The notes under the pieces are model-generated. The model saw only the letters and a list, made by a program, of their open reading frames with translations. It did no database searches and had not been told where the DNA came from. This document shows positions 1 through 7,033 of a stretch of DNA of 9,954 nucleotides, piece by piece; position 1 is the stretch's first letter, and each line of letters starts with the position of its first letter. Both the position numbers and the translations under genes were made by a program. Source of the DNA: Bacteroidota bacterium (GTDB taxonomy: Bacteria > Bacteroidota > Bacteroidia > Chitinophagales > LD1). The stretch is taken from NCBI GenBank assembly GCA_947457525.1, contig CANGXE010000036.1, forward strand, positions 1 through 9,954, given 5' to 3'.

Positions 1-425
1 AAAGCGTCTTTAGGTGCTTTCAATATGCGCATCTGGCGATGATGATAGCCGACAATCATCGTTAAATCTGATTTTTGAAAATACCTCCTGTAACTGATAC
101 CGGTTTTTAAGAAGTCGTCAAATTTCAAGTCTTTCTTGATGAGTTTGTCCGCTCTGTCTTTGAGCGCATTCGAGATAGTTGATTTAAGCAAAATGCTATA
201 ACCCATCAATGCCGGAGCAGCGTTGCTGTTATTGCTATACTCTCCGTCTATCGTAATTCGGTTTTTAGTATCGGGCGATAGTTGTTCGTTGAACAAGTTA
301 CTTAAACCTTGATGCGTGTAGTTGTATAAATCAAAACGCATGGGTGATGCGGTGGTGTCTGTGGGCTGTTGTGCGTGTAGACTAAAACTATAGAATAGGC
401 AAACGGCACCGATAATTTTCTTCAT
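1..425 (-). CDS. Secreted, probably outer-membrane or periplasmic protein (N-terminal part only)
   Basis: This is the 5' part of a gene that leaves the window at base 1; about 141 codons are visible. The ATG at 425 opens a typical Sec signal peptide (MKKIIGAVCLFYSFSLHAQQ), with likely cleavage after the Ala of SLHA. The mature start is rich in Thr, Asn and Tyr. Later come alternating strand-like stretches (GISYRRYFQ, LTMIVGYHHRQMRI) that would suit beta strands of an outer-membrane barrel, but too little is present to prove one. It starts 20 bp after the stop of the large lipoprotein gene on the same strand and is probably co-transcribed with it. The lipoprotein and this protein may act together in the envelope; that is inferred from position only. 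I do not recognise a named family with confidence. Confidence 0.75.
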   Translation of the reverse strand, partial: MKKIIGAVCLFYSFSLHAQQPTDTTASPMRFDLYNYTHQGLSNLFNEQLSPDTKNRITIDGEYSNNSNAAPALMGYSILLKSTISNALKDRADKLIKKDLKFDDFLKTGISYRRYFQKSDLTMIVGYHHRQMRILKAPKDA

Positions 426-445
426 GCTGTGGGGCGATTTCTAGA

Positions 446-2572
446 TTAAAACTTAGCGTTTAGCTTGTAATTAAATTTGGCGGTGAATGTAAAGTCCAAT
501 TTGTAATCGTTGTAGATTTTAATGTATTGACCATTGCAAGAAGGATTGCCGCTGGCGGTAGAGAAGTCGGCCACGATAATGGCTTTCTTGCCGCGTTTTA
601 TGTTTGTTAAGCGATCTTCATCAACGTATACAGAAATTTTTGAACGCTTCGCTTGGTCGGTTTTGCAACTGTTGTTCAAGTCAGCTGCGGCAATGATTTG
701 ATTGCTCGCTAAAGTATCTACCACCGCCCAGTTTTCATCTATGATAATCACCGTGGCGCGTGCATCAATCGGATATTTGTTTTGCGCTATGATGTTGATG
801 ATACCATCCGATATGCCGTTGATGTTCGTGTTCGTTTGGCTCAAGTCAAAGTCAATCGTATCCATCAACAATAAACTGTTGGCGATGAGCGACAACGGAA
901 TTTCAGCATTCAATCCCACTTTCAAGTTACTCTCTAAGTACGCAAAGTCATTATACGTTTGATTGTTCCCGGTCAAGTTAGTTTTTACCTCCACATCATA
1001 TTGTATTTGATTAGGCAGCAAACTGATTAACTCTTTGATGTTCGAGTTGTTTTTGTTTACCGCAAAGTTAGTTGTGGCTTTAGTTAGGGGGAAGTCTGTA
1101 GCGCGGTTTACACTTAAAGGCTGTCCAACTATACTTCCGGTTAGCGTTTTTGTACCATTCGTATTGCTGATAGCTGTCAAGTTGTTGATTTTTATAGCAC
1201 CATCTACACCAATGCCATTCTCTATCGTGAAATTCATATTCACATCTTCCAAATCAAGCGTGCCGCTTTTGAACATATCCAAGAAACCAAACGCACTCGT
1301 TCCGGTTTGCACGATGGTGTCGCGGCCAGCGTAACCTTTGATATAGTTAGGTGCAATATTGTTGATTTCATAGCGCACAATCAAGCTGTCAGCAGCGGTG
1401 ATGTAGCGCGTAATGCCCGAAGAGTCTATCCTCGCCACCACGCGTTGCGTGTAAGTGTTAAACTTCGAGCCGTCTTTGCCCGTCAAGTTGATAGAAGACC
1501 CGCTGATGTCAATGATGCGGTCAATCGTGCTTGTTCCGCCCGGAGGCGCAGGAGGCACCACCGTGTACTGAACAATCGGTTGCCCGTTTTTGTCATAAGC
1601 GCCCACGAGAGTATATTCCAAGTAAAGTTGTTCTTCTACTGAGCTGGTCACAAAAACGTGCAACTCACCTTGGCGCGCATCTACGTATGTAAACTTGCGG
1701 TCGCCTATGTCTTGCGTCACTTCTTCCGTGATGTCAATCACGTTTTGTGTCGGAAACTTCGCCCATGCCTCTTGTGCGGTCATGCTCGTAATAAACATGC
1801 GCATTTGTATGAAGTTGGTCGTATCAACCAGCACAGGCGCACCGCTGCTACCGGGTGTGTTCATTGATACAAAGTTGATGTCCAATTGGTTCTTTACTTT
1901 TTTACCTGCCAATGGGATAATTACATACACCGAGTCGTTAGACGGAATAAATGGGATATATTTTGTAGCGATTAATGATTGGTCGTCTGTGTTGCGCATC
2001 TCTAGCGTGATGTCGGTCACCGGCACCGGCAAGCGATTGATGGCCCAGATTTGCGCCTGGCCGGTCGCTAACACGGCACTGTCAAAAAACGCAGAAGCAT
2101 CAAACTGAAAACTGCCGGGCGAAAAGTTGTTCAACGCTGGAATGGCAGTGGTGTTGCCATTTTGCGCCAAAATAAACTGCCCGATAAACTGCGTAGCCCC
2201 ATCCGGACTTTGCAACATCGTTCTCGCCAAAAAACCTAGAGAAACTCTGTAATCAAAGCGTTGGTTGGGGAGGTTGAGGTTGCTGAGGTTAAATTTTTGA
2301 CCGATGGACGTGTCGGGTATGTTGATGATTTGATCGGCTAGGTTAAACTCATAGAGCGTAGAGTTATAGGCCAAAGTCAATGAGTTATCACTCGTCACTT
2401 TGATGGAAGAGTCTTTCACCAAGTTGGTCAACGATAGGGAAGAAGTAGCCAAAGGCAACAGCATTTCGGTGTCCCAGCCGGTGGCGGCTTCTTTTTTGCA
2501 GGAGTGTATGCTGAGCGAAAGCACCGCCAAAGCGAGAAAACCGAAGAGCGATAAACGAAAGCGTTTTGACAT
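446..2572 (-). CDS. Large secreted lipoprotein of unknown function, about 708 residues
   Basis: I chose the ATG at 2572 (MSKRFRLSLFGFLALAVL). A GTG 18 bp upstream would lengthen the frame, but it falls on a promoter-like box and adds nothing to the signal peptide. The signal peptide ends in a lipobox-like LSIHSC, with the lipidated Cys at residue 25. Lys-Lys-Glu follows the Cys, so the acidic surface-export tag described for some Bacteroidota lipoproteins is not evident. The rest is Asn-, Thr-, Ser- and Ile-rich with many alternating hydrophobic stretches, suggesting an all-beta, multidomain extracytoplasmic protein. No catalytic motif is visible. The last residues (LDFTFTAKFNYKLNAKF) alternate and end in Phe, like the final strand of barrel proteins. 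It probably shares a transcript with the secreted-protein gene 20 bp downstream. The exact family is unknown to me. Confidence 0.85.
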   Translation of the reverse strand: MSKRFRLSLFGFLALAVLSLSIHSCKKEAATGWDTEMLLPLATSSLSLTNLVKDSSIKVTSDNSLTLAYNSTLYEFNLADQIINIPDTSIGQKFNLSNLNLPNQRFDYRVSLGFLARTMLQSPDGATQFIGQFILAQNGNTTAIPALNNFSPGSFQFDASAFFDSAVLATGQAQIWAINRLPVPVTDITLEMRNTDDQSLIATKYIPFIPSNDSVYVIIPLAGKKVKNQLDINFVSMNTPGSSGAPVLVDTTNFIQMRMFITSMTAQEAWAKFPTQNVIDITEEVTQDIGDRKFTYVDARQGELHVFVTSSVEEQLYLEYTLVGAYDKNGQPIVQYTVVPPAPPGGTSTIDRIIDISGSSINLTGKDGSKFNTYTQRVVARIDSSGITRYITAADSLIVRYEINNIAPNYIKGYAGRDTIVQTGTSAFGFLDMFKSGTLDLEDVNMNFTIENGIGVDGAIKINNLTAISNTNGTKTLTGSIVGQPLSVNRATDFPLTKATTNFAVNKNNSNIKELISLLPNQIQYDVEVKTNLTGNNQTYNDFAYLESNLKVGLNAEIPLSLIANSLLLMDTIDFDLSQTNTNINGISDGIINIIAQNKYPIDARATVIIIDENWAVVDTLASNQIIAAADLNNSCKTDQAKRSKISVYVDEDRLTNIKRGKKAIIVADFSTASGNPSCNGQYIKIYNDYKLDFTFTAKFNYKLNAKF

Positions 2573-2589
2573 AAATTTGAATTGAGGCA

Positions 2590-2619
2590 CTAAAGTAGCA
2601 AAATCGGCATTTGTTGAAA
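2590..2619 (-). promoter_or_regulatory. Candidate Bacteroidota-type promoter for the lipoprotein operon
   Basis: Read on the minus strand, TACTTTAG (2590-2597) matches the -7 consensus TAnnTTTG at five of the six fixed positions. An 18-nt spacer precedes it, with TTTC (2616-2619) where TTTG is expected. Transcription would start about 10 nt before the ATG at 2572, which supports that start over the upstream GTG. The match is imperfect and could be chance in AT-rich sequence. Confidence 0.3.
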
Positions 2620-2832
2620 CCTATTTTACAACAATACCATAACGTCATGACTGCTTTATCTCTTTGATTGCTTTTGTATTTACCACCAAACCATAGATGC
2701 TAATCTCCAAGGAATAGCTTTATGGTCAAATGTATCAAGAAGGCAAGCCTAAAATGTAGAAGGGGAATCTAACGAATTGGGACTTGTTGAAGTGGGAGGT
2801 ATTTCAAAGTTCAAACCCCTTTTAAGTTACGG

Positions 2833-3696
2833 TCAGTTTAAAACAATCACAACATTTGTTGTTTTTTTATGGATATAGTATACCCAGCCGATCATGCCCA
2901 GGTGCAACACATCATTTTCGGTGAACCAAATGCCGTTTTGCCAGAGCGAAGCGGTGATGCCGAGGTGGAGCGAAAGGCCGTAGGTTAACCCAACAAGAAC
3001 GAAAATGAGCCAGGTGTTCAGTAGCAATAAATTCATTTTGTCTTTGTGTTTTGCATAGGTAATTCCGTGCAGCAGCAGCAAGAAGAGAACACTGGGGAGA
3101 GAGACTAATGACATGAAATCAAACGAAACCTGCCACTTGACCGCCTGCAAAGCACCGTACATCAGCAGAAGGGAATAGGCCAAGGTGTTGATGATGGCAT
3201 AAACTATCATAGCTTTTCGGAAATTTCCTTTGGCATTGGTGTGTGCCGTGGCGATTAAAAAAGCGTTCATGCCGGGTACGGATAAGAGCATATAAATTAT
3301 TTCCCACCAACTGGTCCAGGTGCAGGATGCTCTGCCAGCGCATTTGATTTCGTAACCGAAAGCCTGGTAACTTGTGCCGGCAAACAGCGCCCCGAGGCCG
3401 GTGAGTAAAAGACCGATGCCCCACCATAATTTTGCTTGTTGTTGGTTGCTGTGTCGTAAGAAAGTGTAACCCACATACATAGTCAACAACCCTACAAAAT
3501 ATACGATGAGGGTAGAACTGGGCTGGCTCCAGATGAAACTAAAATTACCTGCCCCAATTTTTATCCAATGCTGATTTTGAAGAAAGGTTTCAGGACTCTG
3601 CTTGGGTGAATAGTCGATGTTATCTAACCGCTGACATCCCGCGAGCGACAGCATCAGCAAGGTGGAGCATATGATGAAGTGGCCAATTTTTCGCAT
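2833..3696 (-). CDS. Polytopic membrane protein with a lipobox-like N-terminus, about seven membrane helices
   Basis: A 287-residue protein from the ATG at 3696. The N-terminus (MRKIGHFIICSTLLMLSLAGC) is a textbook lipoprotein signal with Cys21, followed by a polar stretch to about residue 55. Seven hydrophobic segments then follow, at roughly 61-80, 89-108, 130-150, 160-182, 192-212, 222-242 and 262-276. The last segment carries NDVLHLGMIGW, with Asp262 and His265, and there is a Ser109 near the end of the second. This layout (seven helices with buried Ser, Asp and His) recalls the CREST membrane hydrolases such as alkaline ceramidases, but the match rests on pattern only and the usual His set is not complete. 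Lipidation followed by seven helices would be unusual, so the first segment may instead be an uncleaved anchor. It stands alone, with 245 bp to the divergent gene at 3942. Confidence 0.8.
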   Translation of the reverse strand: MRKIGHFIICSTLLMLSLAGCQRLDNIDYSPKQSPETFLQNQHWIKIGAGNFSFIWSQPSSTLIVYFVGLLTMYVGYTFLRHSNQQQAKLWWGIGLLLTGLGALFAGTSYQAFGYEIKCAGRASCTWTSWWEIIYMLLSVPGMNAFLIATAHTNAKGNFRKAMIVYAIINTLAYSLLLMYGALQAVKWQVSFDFMSLVSLPSVLFLLLLHGITYAKHKDKMNLLLLNTWLIFVLVGLTYGLSLHLGITASLWQNGIWFTENDVLHLGMIGWVYYIHKKTTNVVIVLN

Positions 3697-3741
3697 TCGT
3701 TATTATTTATGTCTACCTTGTTTTTTTTATGGACGAATGGT

Positions 3742-3773
3742 GTAATATACGCATTCAGCTGATAATTTTCAAC
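3742..3773 (-). promoter_or_regulatory. Candidate promoter of the seven-helix protein gene
   Basis: On the minus strand GTTG (3770-3773) is followed after 20 nt by TATATTAC (3742-3749). The spacing suits the Bacteroidota TTTG/TAnnTTTG pattern, but the -7 box matches only four of its six fixed positions. It would give a leader of roughly 40 nt before the ATG at 3696. Confidence 0.25.
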
Positions 3774-3847
3774 TTTCTCGTTTCATTCATTTGGTGCGTA
3801 AATGTATTGTAGACTATAATCATAGCGCCAAGGTTTTACTTCGACTT

Positions 3848-3873
3848 AAGCCCACAGTTTTTTGTGGTGGCTT
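3848..3873 (+). other. Hairpin-forming sequence in the divergent intergenic region
   Basis: CCACA (3852-3856) pairs with TGTGG (3863-3867) around a six-base GTTTTT loop. With a two-base bulge the stem extends by AAGC (3848-3851) against GCTT (3870-3873), giving nine pairs. It lies about 70 bp upstream of the plus-strand gene at 3942, in the 3697-3941 gap, and a pyrimidine-rich run (about 3890-3930) follows. It could be a leader structure of that gene. It is unlikely to be a terminator for the leftward gene, because transcription of that gene moves away from it. Confidence 0.35.
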
Positions 3874-3941
3874 CTATTTCGTTTTGAACAGTTTTTCTTT
3901 CTCTCCTTTAGTTCTCTGCTTTTTTCTTTTTTCGCAGGCAG

Positions 3942-4637
3942 ATGCTTATAGATGATTATTTACCTTTAGAGACGATAAATGAGGAGTTGCTGGATAAGTA
4001 CCTAAGCGATGGCTATTACCGCATGCACCAAAGTATTTTTACCACCGATGCTATCTTTCTCAACGAGATGTGGTTGCCGGTGTTTTGGCTGCGGGTAGAT
4101 TTACATCGCTTAGTGCTGAGCGCCACCGCTCAAAAGATAGTGAAGATGAACAGTCGCTTCTCTGTCAGCGTGGCTCCTGCGGTGATTGACGATGAAATCA
4201 ATGCGCTATACGGCTTGTATAAATCAACTATCACCTTCAATGGCTATGAAAGCGTGAGCACTTGTTTGAATGGAGATAATGCGCCACCTATTTTCAACAC
4301 GCTGATGATGCAAGTGCGCGATGGAGAGAAGCTAATTGCCGTAGGTTATTTTGATTGCGGCAAGGAGTCGGTGATGGGTATTTTAAACTTTTATCATCCT
4401 GATTATAAAAAGTATAGTTTGGGTAAGTTTTTGATGTTGCAAAAGTTGGAATACTCGCGCCAAACCAATAGGCAATATTACTACACCGGTTATTTCAGCA
4501 CACGGAACCCTAAGTTTGATTACAAATTTTTCCCCGATGCGCATTGCATGCAAGTGTATCTCCGCAACCAAGAGGAGTGGGTGGATTGTTCTTCTATCAG
4601 CTACCAAGACTTAGAGAATGATTTGCTGGGGCGGTAG
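3942..4637 (+). CDS. Arginyl/leucyl-tRNA--protein transferase-like protein (ATE1/Bpt-related), cysteine-poor variant
   Basis: The 231-residue product fits the ATE1/Bpt fold, whose members transfer an amino acid from aminoacyl-tRNA to protein N-termini (N-degron pathway). The C-terminal GNAT-like half shows the family pattern: LIAVGYFD (131-138), then YHPDYKKYSLGKFLML (151-166) where the family has F-DP----RSLG-Y-IL, and YTGYFSTRNPKFDYKFF (181-197), equivalent to YLGYW--GS-KM-YK--F. The N-terminal GYYRMHQSIFTTDAI (24-38) resembles the G-RR-Q---Y-P segment. The CxxC-type cysteines that normally follow it are absent; the only Cys residues are at 108, 139, 202 and 216. Length is slightly short for Bpt (about 240-280). 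It may therefore be a divergent transferase that lacks the metal or redox site, or a relative with another substrate. The start at 3942 has no strong Shine-Dalgarno. A DUF3127 gene follows after 55 bp. Confidence 0.75.
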   Translation: MLIDDYLPLETINEELLDKYLSDGYYRMHQSIFTTDAIFLNEMWLPVFWLRVDLHRLVLSATAQKIVKMNSRFSVSVAPAVIDDEINALYGLYKSTITFNGYESVSTCLNGDNAPPIFNTLMMQVRDGEKLIAVGYFDCGKESVMGILNFYHPDYKKYSLGKFLMLQKLEYSRQTNRQYYYTGYFSTRNPKFDYKFFPDAHCMQVYLRNQEEWVDCSSISYQDLENDLLGR

Positions 4638-4692
4638 GCCGTTCTTTACGTTCTTTTTTTATTTATTTGCAATCACATAAAAAGCAATCTCT

Positions 4693-5046
4693 ATGGCATT
4701 GGAATTATCCGGCAAACTCGTTCAAATTTTACCTGCACAGACAGGAACAGGCAAAAACGGCCCTTGGAAAAAGGTTGAATTTATTGTGGAAACTATGGAT
4801 AAATTTCCGAAGAAAATCTGCATCACCGCCTGGAAAGAGCAAGCCGATCAAGCTGAGAAATTGGCGATTAACTCTACGGTGAAATTGAGTTTGGATCTGA
4901 GCAGTAGAGAATTTAACGGAAAATGGTACAGCGAAATTAAAGCATGGAAAATAGCAGCCGGTGAAGGCGGAAGTGCTGCGGAGTATGACCAAGAGCCTCC
5001 TCAAGATTACTCGCAAGATACATTTAGCGAAGAGCCGCCTTTTTAG
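4693..5046 (+). CDS. DUF3127 family OB-fold protein with SSB-like acidic C-terminus
   Basis: A 117-residue cytoplasmic protein. Residues 1-88 match my recollection of DUF3127: ELSGKLVQILPAQTGTGKNG at the start, WKKVEFIVET (25-34), FPKKICITAWKEQAD (38-52) and the SREFNGKWYSEIKAWK block (71-86). The family is common in Bacteroidota and is thought to be OB-fold-like. Residues 89-110 form a flexible Gly/Ser/Gln/Asp-rich linker, and the protein ends in FSEEPPF. An acidic stretch ending in Pro-Phe is the hallmark of bacterial SSB tails that recruit DNA-repair and replication proteins. I infer a nucleic-acid-related role, but no experiment is visible here. No Shine-Dalgarno is apparent; the leader is AT-rich. 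Its TAG stop overlaps the stop of the converging epimerase-like gene by 4 bp. Confidence 0.9.
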   Translation: MALELSGKLVQILPAQTGTGKNGPWKKVEFIVETMDKFPKKICITAWKEQADQAEKLAINSTVKLSLDLSSREFNGKWYSEIKAWKIAAGEGGSAAEYDQEPPQDYSQDTFSEEPPF

Positions 5047-5888
5047 TCAATCGTATTCTTTAGTGCCTCAGAAAGTGGCATAAGCGTAATGCCAAGTTTA
5101 TACAAATCTTGCTCGGAATCGTGGTATTTGCTGTTGGCTAATCCTTTTAGATTTTCGGTGGTAATACCTGTTTTGATGGAGAGTTTTTCAGCGGTGTAAA
5201 CGATAGGGTAAAGCATGCCCACCGGAATATCTATTAACCACAATTTTCTGTTATAGTTTTGCGCTATGGTGGTGTAAATTCCTTTAATGGAACATTTATC
5301 GGGATGAGCTAAAAGATAGCGTCCTCTTCGTCTCTCACCGGCACATTTCTCAATAGTTTTAGCCACATCGCTGATAGCTACAATCTGCACACTTTGTTTT
5401 CCTCCATCGGGTAGTGGTAAAATCGGTATACGCAAAATAGTATCTACCATTCGCTGAAACAATCCGCCTTTGCCGATTACTAAACCTAACTTGAGCACGA
5501 GTGAATTATTTAAATCCAAACTATTTTCTAATGCCAATTTATGTTTACCATAAATTGAAACAGCCATTTCGTGAGCTGAAAGACTAGACAAAAATATAAA
5601 CTGAATTCCTTTGGCTCGACATGCGGCCTCCAAGGCTAAAGTGCCTTTAATATTTAACTCAGCTGCATTGGGTTGGTCGCGTTTATCGTAGGCGATGTAC
5701 GCAGTGTGTACAAGCGCATCTAAGTTCGTTAAACTCGGTATACTTTCCGTTATGGCTAGATTATAAAGTCTTTGCGTATTGTTTTTGGGTTGGCGCACCC
5801 ATTCTTCTACCTCGTGACCGTGCTCGCGCAGATAAGTCGTTAGATAACTTCCGATGAAGCCATTGGCTCCTGTGATGGCAAAACGCAT
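5043..5888 (-). CDS. NAD(P)-dependent epimerase/dehydratase family protein (extended SDR)
   Basis: A 281-residue soluble enzyme. A Rossmann TGANGFIG motif at residues 6-13 binds NAD(P). The Asp of NLDALVHTAY lies at 57. A SSLSA serine region is at 101-105, and the catalytic pair Tyr113 and Lys117 (YGKHK) is in place. These are the features of extended short-chain dehydrogenases that epimerise, dehydrate or reduce nucleotide sugars. The family usually runs to about 300-330 residues, so the C-terminal substrate-binding lobe is compact. Substrate cannot be read from sequence. It starts 69 bp from the divergent glycosyltransferase operon, which makes a shared glycan pathway plausible (inference). 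A TATTTTAG box at 5895-5902 on the minus strand lies only 6 nt from the ATG at 5888. The 3' end overlaps the DUF3127 stop by 4 bp. Confidence 0.88.
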   Translation of the reverse strand: MRFAITGANGFIGSYLTTYLREHGHEVEEWVRQPKNNTQRLYNLAITESIPSLTNLDALVHTAYIAYDKRDQPNAAELNIKGTLALEAACRAKGIQFIFLSSLSAHEMAVSIYGKHKLALENSLDLNNSLVLKLGLVIGKGGLFQRMVDTILRIPILPLPDGGKQSVQIVAISDVAKTIEKCAGERRRGRYLLAHPDKCSIKGIYTTIAQNYNRKLWLIDIPVGMLYPIVYTAEKLSIKTGITTENLKGLANSKYHDSEQDLYKLGITLMPLSEALKNTID

Positions 5889-5957
5889 GATGGGCTAAAA
5901 TAATTCTTTTGAGTTTAGGCTATGGATTTGCTCCGGCTTTTAACTATACTTGCGTAT
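5889..5957. promoter_or_regulatory. Divergent promoter region between the epimerase-like gene and the glycosyltransferase operon
   Basis: A 69-bp AT-rich gap between two outward-facing starts must hold or overlap the promoters of both. TATACTTG (5945-5952, plus) and TATTTTAG (5895-5902, minus) each match TAnnTTTG at five of six fixed positions. Neither has a well-spaced upstream TTTG, and both lie close enough to their ATG to imply a very short or absent leader. No clear operator palindrome is seen. Confidence 0.3.
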
Positions 5958-6677
5958 ATGACCGACAAGTCAACGATAAAAGTAGCTGTTATCATTCCTG
6001 CTTATAACGAAGAAGCGAGTATCGCTACGGTGGTGGGGGCTATTCATGCGGCCGGCAAAAATGCCGGAGTGAATTATGTACCCGTGGTAGTGAACGATTG
6101 CTCGAAAGACCGCACGGGAAAAATTATTGATACCTTAGATTGTATTGCGCTTCATTTACCTATCAACCTGGGTATTGGTGGAGCGGTGCAAACAGGCATT
6201 AAGTATGCGTTTGAAAATGGATTTGAATATGCCGTGCAAGTAGATGGTGATGGCCAACATCCGGCAGAACAAATCATACATTTGTTAGAGGCTTGCGAGC
6301 ACAATAAGTGGGATGTGGCGATTGGTTCGCGGTTTATCACCAACGAAGGTTTTCAATCTACGTTTATGCGCAGAGTGGGAATTAGCTATTTTGAATGGTT
6401 ATTGTTATTGCTCACCGGAAAACGTGTGAAAGATAGCACATCGGGCATGCGCATGATGAACAGACGCACCTTGAGTTTATTAACTACTTATTACCCTGAT
6501 GAATACCCTGAACCGGAGGCGATTATTTTATATGCTAAAAACAATTTATCGTTTGGCGAGGTGCCTGTGCATATGAATGAACGCTTGGGTGGGGTTTCTT
6601 CTATTCGCTCATTTGGTAGTGTTTACTATATGTTTAAAGTCACCTTGGCTATTATTTTTTCATACATCAGAGGATAA
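5958..6677 (+). CDS. GT2 family glycosyltransferase (DPM1/polyprenyl-phosphate glycosyltransferase type)
   Basis: I chose the ATG at 5958 (MTDKSTIKVAVIIPAYNEE, 239 residues). An in-frame ATG at 5922 would add twelve residues (MDLLRLLTILAY) that are not typical of the family. The GT-A fold is clear: VIIPAYNEE (11-19), the nucleotide-binding VVVNDCSKDRT (43-53, Asp47), LGIGGAVQTGIKYA (71-84), the metal-binding DGDGQ (96-100) and a DSTSGMRMMNR block (159-169). It resembles dolichyl-phosphate mannose synthase-like enzymes, which move a sugar from a nucleotide donor to a lipid phosphate at the inner membrane face. The C-terminus (about 222-236) is hydrophobic and may touch the membrane. It is the first gene of a five-gene operon. 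The next gene, a DUF2304 protein, is a frequent partner of such enzymes. The sugar and acceptor are unknown. Confidence 0.9.
   Translation: MTDKSTIKVAVIIPAYNEEASIATVVGAIHAAGKNAGVNYVPVVVNDCSKDRTGKIIDTLDCIALHLPINLGIGGAVQTGIKYAFENGFEYAVQVDGDGQHPAEQIIHLLEACEHNKWDVAIGSRFITNEGFQSTFMRRVGISYFEWLLLLLTGKRVKDSTSGMRMMNRRTLSLLTTYYPDEYPEPEAIILYAKNNLSFGEVPVHMNERLGGVSSIRSFGSVYYMFKVTLAIIFSYIRG
6669..6674 (+). promoter_or_regulatory. Shine-Dalgarno-like site of the DUF2304 gene
   Basis: AGAGGA lies 8 nt before the ATG at 6683, inside the last codons of the glycosyltransferase gene. It is the clearest ribosome-binding site in a window where most starts lack one. It supports that start and translational coupling of the two genes. 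Confidence 0.5.
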
Positions 6678-6682
6678 TCAAT

Positions 6683-7027
6683 ATGGTTAGAGTACAAGTT
6701 ATTGCCATCGTCACCAGCCTTTTGTTTTTAGCGAATGTCGCTTACCTTATTCACAAAGGCAGATTGCGCGAAGAGTACGCGTTTATCTGGATTATCTCCA
6801 CTTTCTTTTTGATTGGTTTTTCTGTGTGGCGCGAAGCATTTGATACAATGGCTCATTTGTTTGGCGTTTATTCTCCGCCAAATTTGATATTCACCGGTGC
6901 CATTTTTGCCGTGCTTATTTATTTGTTGCATCTGTCTGTAACTGTTTCTAAAATGCAACAGCAAAATAAAACACTGGCACAACATCAAGCTTTGTTGCAA
7001 CAAAAGATTTCTCAGTTAAAGAAGTAA
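6683..7027 (+). CDS. DUF2304 family small membrane protein
   Basis: A 114-residue inner-membrane protein with three predicted helices (about 4-22, 32-50 and 66-86). The conserved DUF2304 signature GRLREEYAFIWI (26-37) lies between helices one and two, and the C-terminal tail (87-114, SKMQQQNKTLAQ onward) is Gln- and Leu-rich and probably coiled-coil. DUF2304 proteins are often encoded beside DPM1-like GT2 enzymes and are thought to support their membrane function; the biochemical role is not established as far as I know. It starts 5 bp after the glycosyltransferase stop and is followed 6 bp later by the unknown 132-residue gene. The tail could anchor a soluble partner of the operon (inference). 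Confidence 0.9.
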   Translation: MVRVQVIAIVTSLLFLANVAYLIHKGRLREEYAFIWIISTFFLIGFSVWREAFDTMAHLFGVYSPPNLIFTGAIFAVLIYLLHLSVTVSKMQQQNKTLAQHQALLQQKISQLKK

Positions 7028-7033
7028 TCAGCA

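Noticed and set aside
702..2108. Several plus-strand open frames inside the lipoprotein gene
   Set aside because: They are antisense to a clear 708-residue reading frame and show no motifs.
2573..2590. GTG-initiated extension of the large lipoprotein (adds MPQFKF)
   Set aside because: The extra residues do not improve the signal peptide, the GTG lies on a promoter-like box, and the ATG at 2572 gives a normal lipoprotein start.
2388..2648. Open frame on the minus strand across the lipoprotein start
   Set aside because: It overlaps the signal-peptide coding region in another frame, and its composition (many His, Arg and Phe) is that of a shadow frame.
2742..2751. Short perfect palindrome AGGCAAGCCT in the gap between two minus-strand genes
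   Set aside because: A two-base loop cannot form a stable hairpin, and no T-run follows in the direction of transcription. The rest of the 2598-2832 gap shows no clear terminator or small gene.
4667..4882. Short plus-strand frame overlapping the DUF3127 gene
   Set aside because: It is out of frame with a recognisable family protein and is rich in Lys, Arg and Trp without any domain.
5922..5957. Earlier ATG for the GT2 glycosyltransferase (adds MDLLRLLTILAY)
   Set aside because: GT2 enzymes of this type begin just before the VIIPAYNEE motif. The extension is hydrophobic, atypical and occupies most of the divergent promoter gap.
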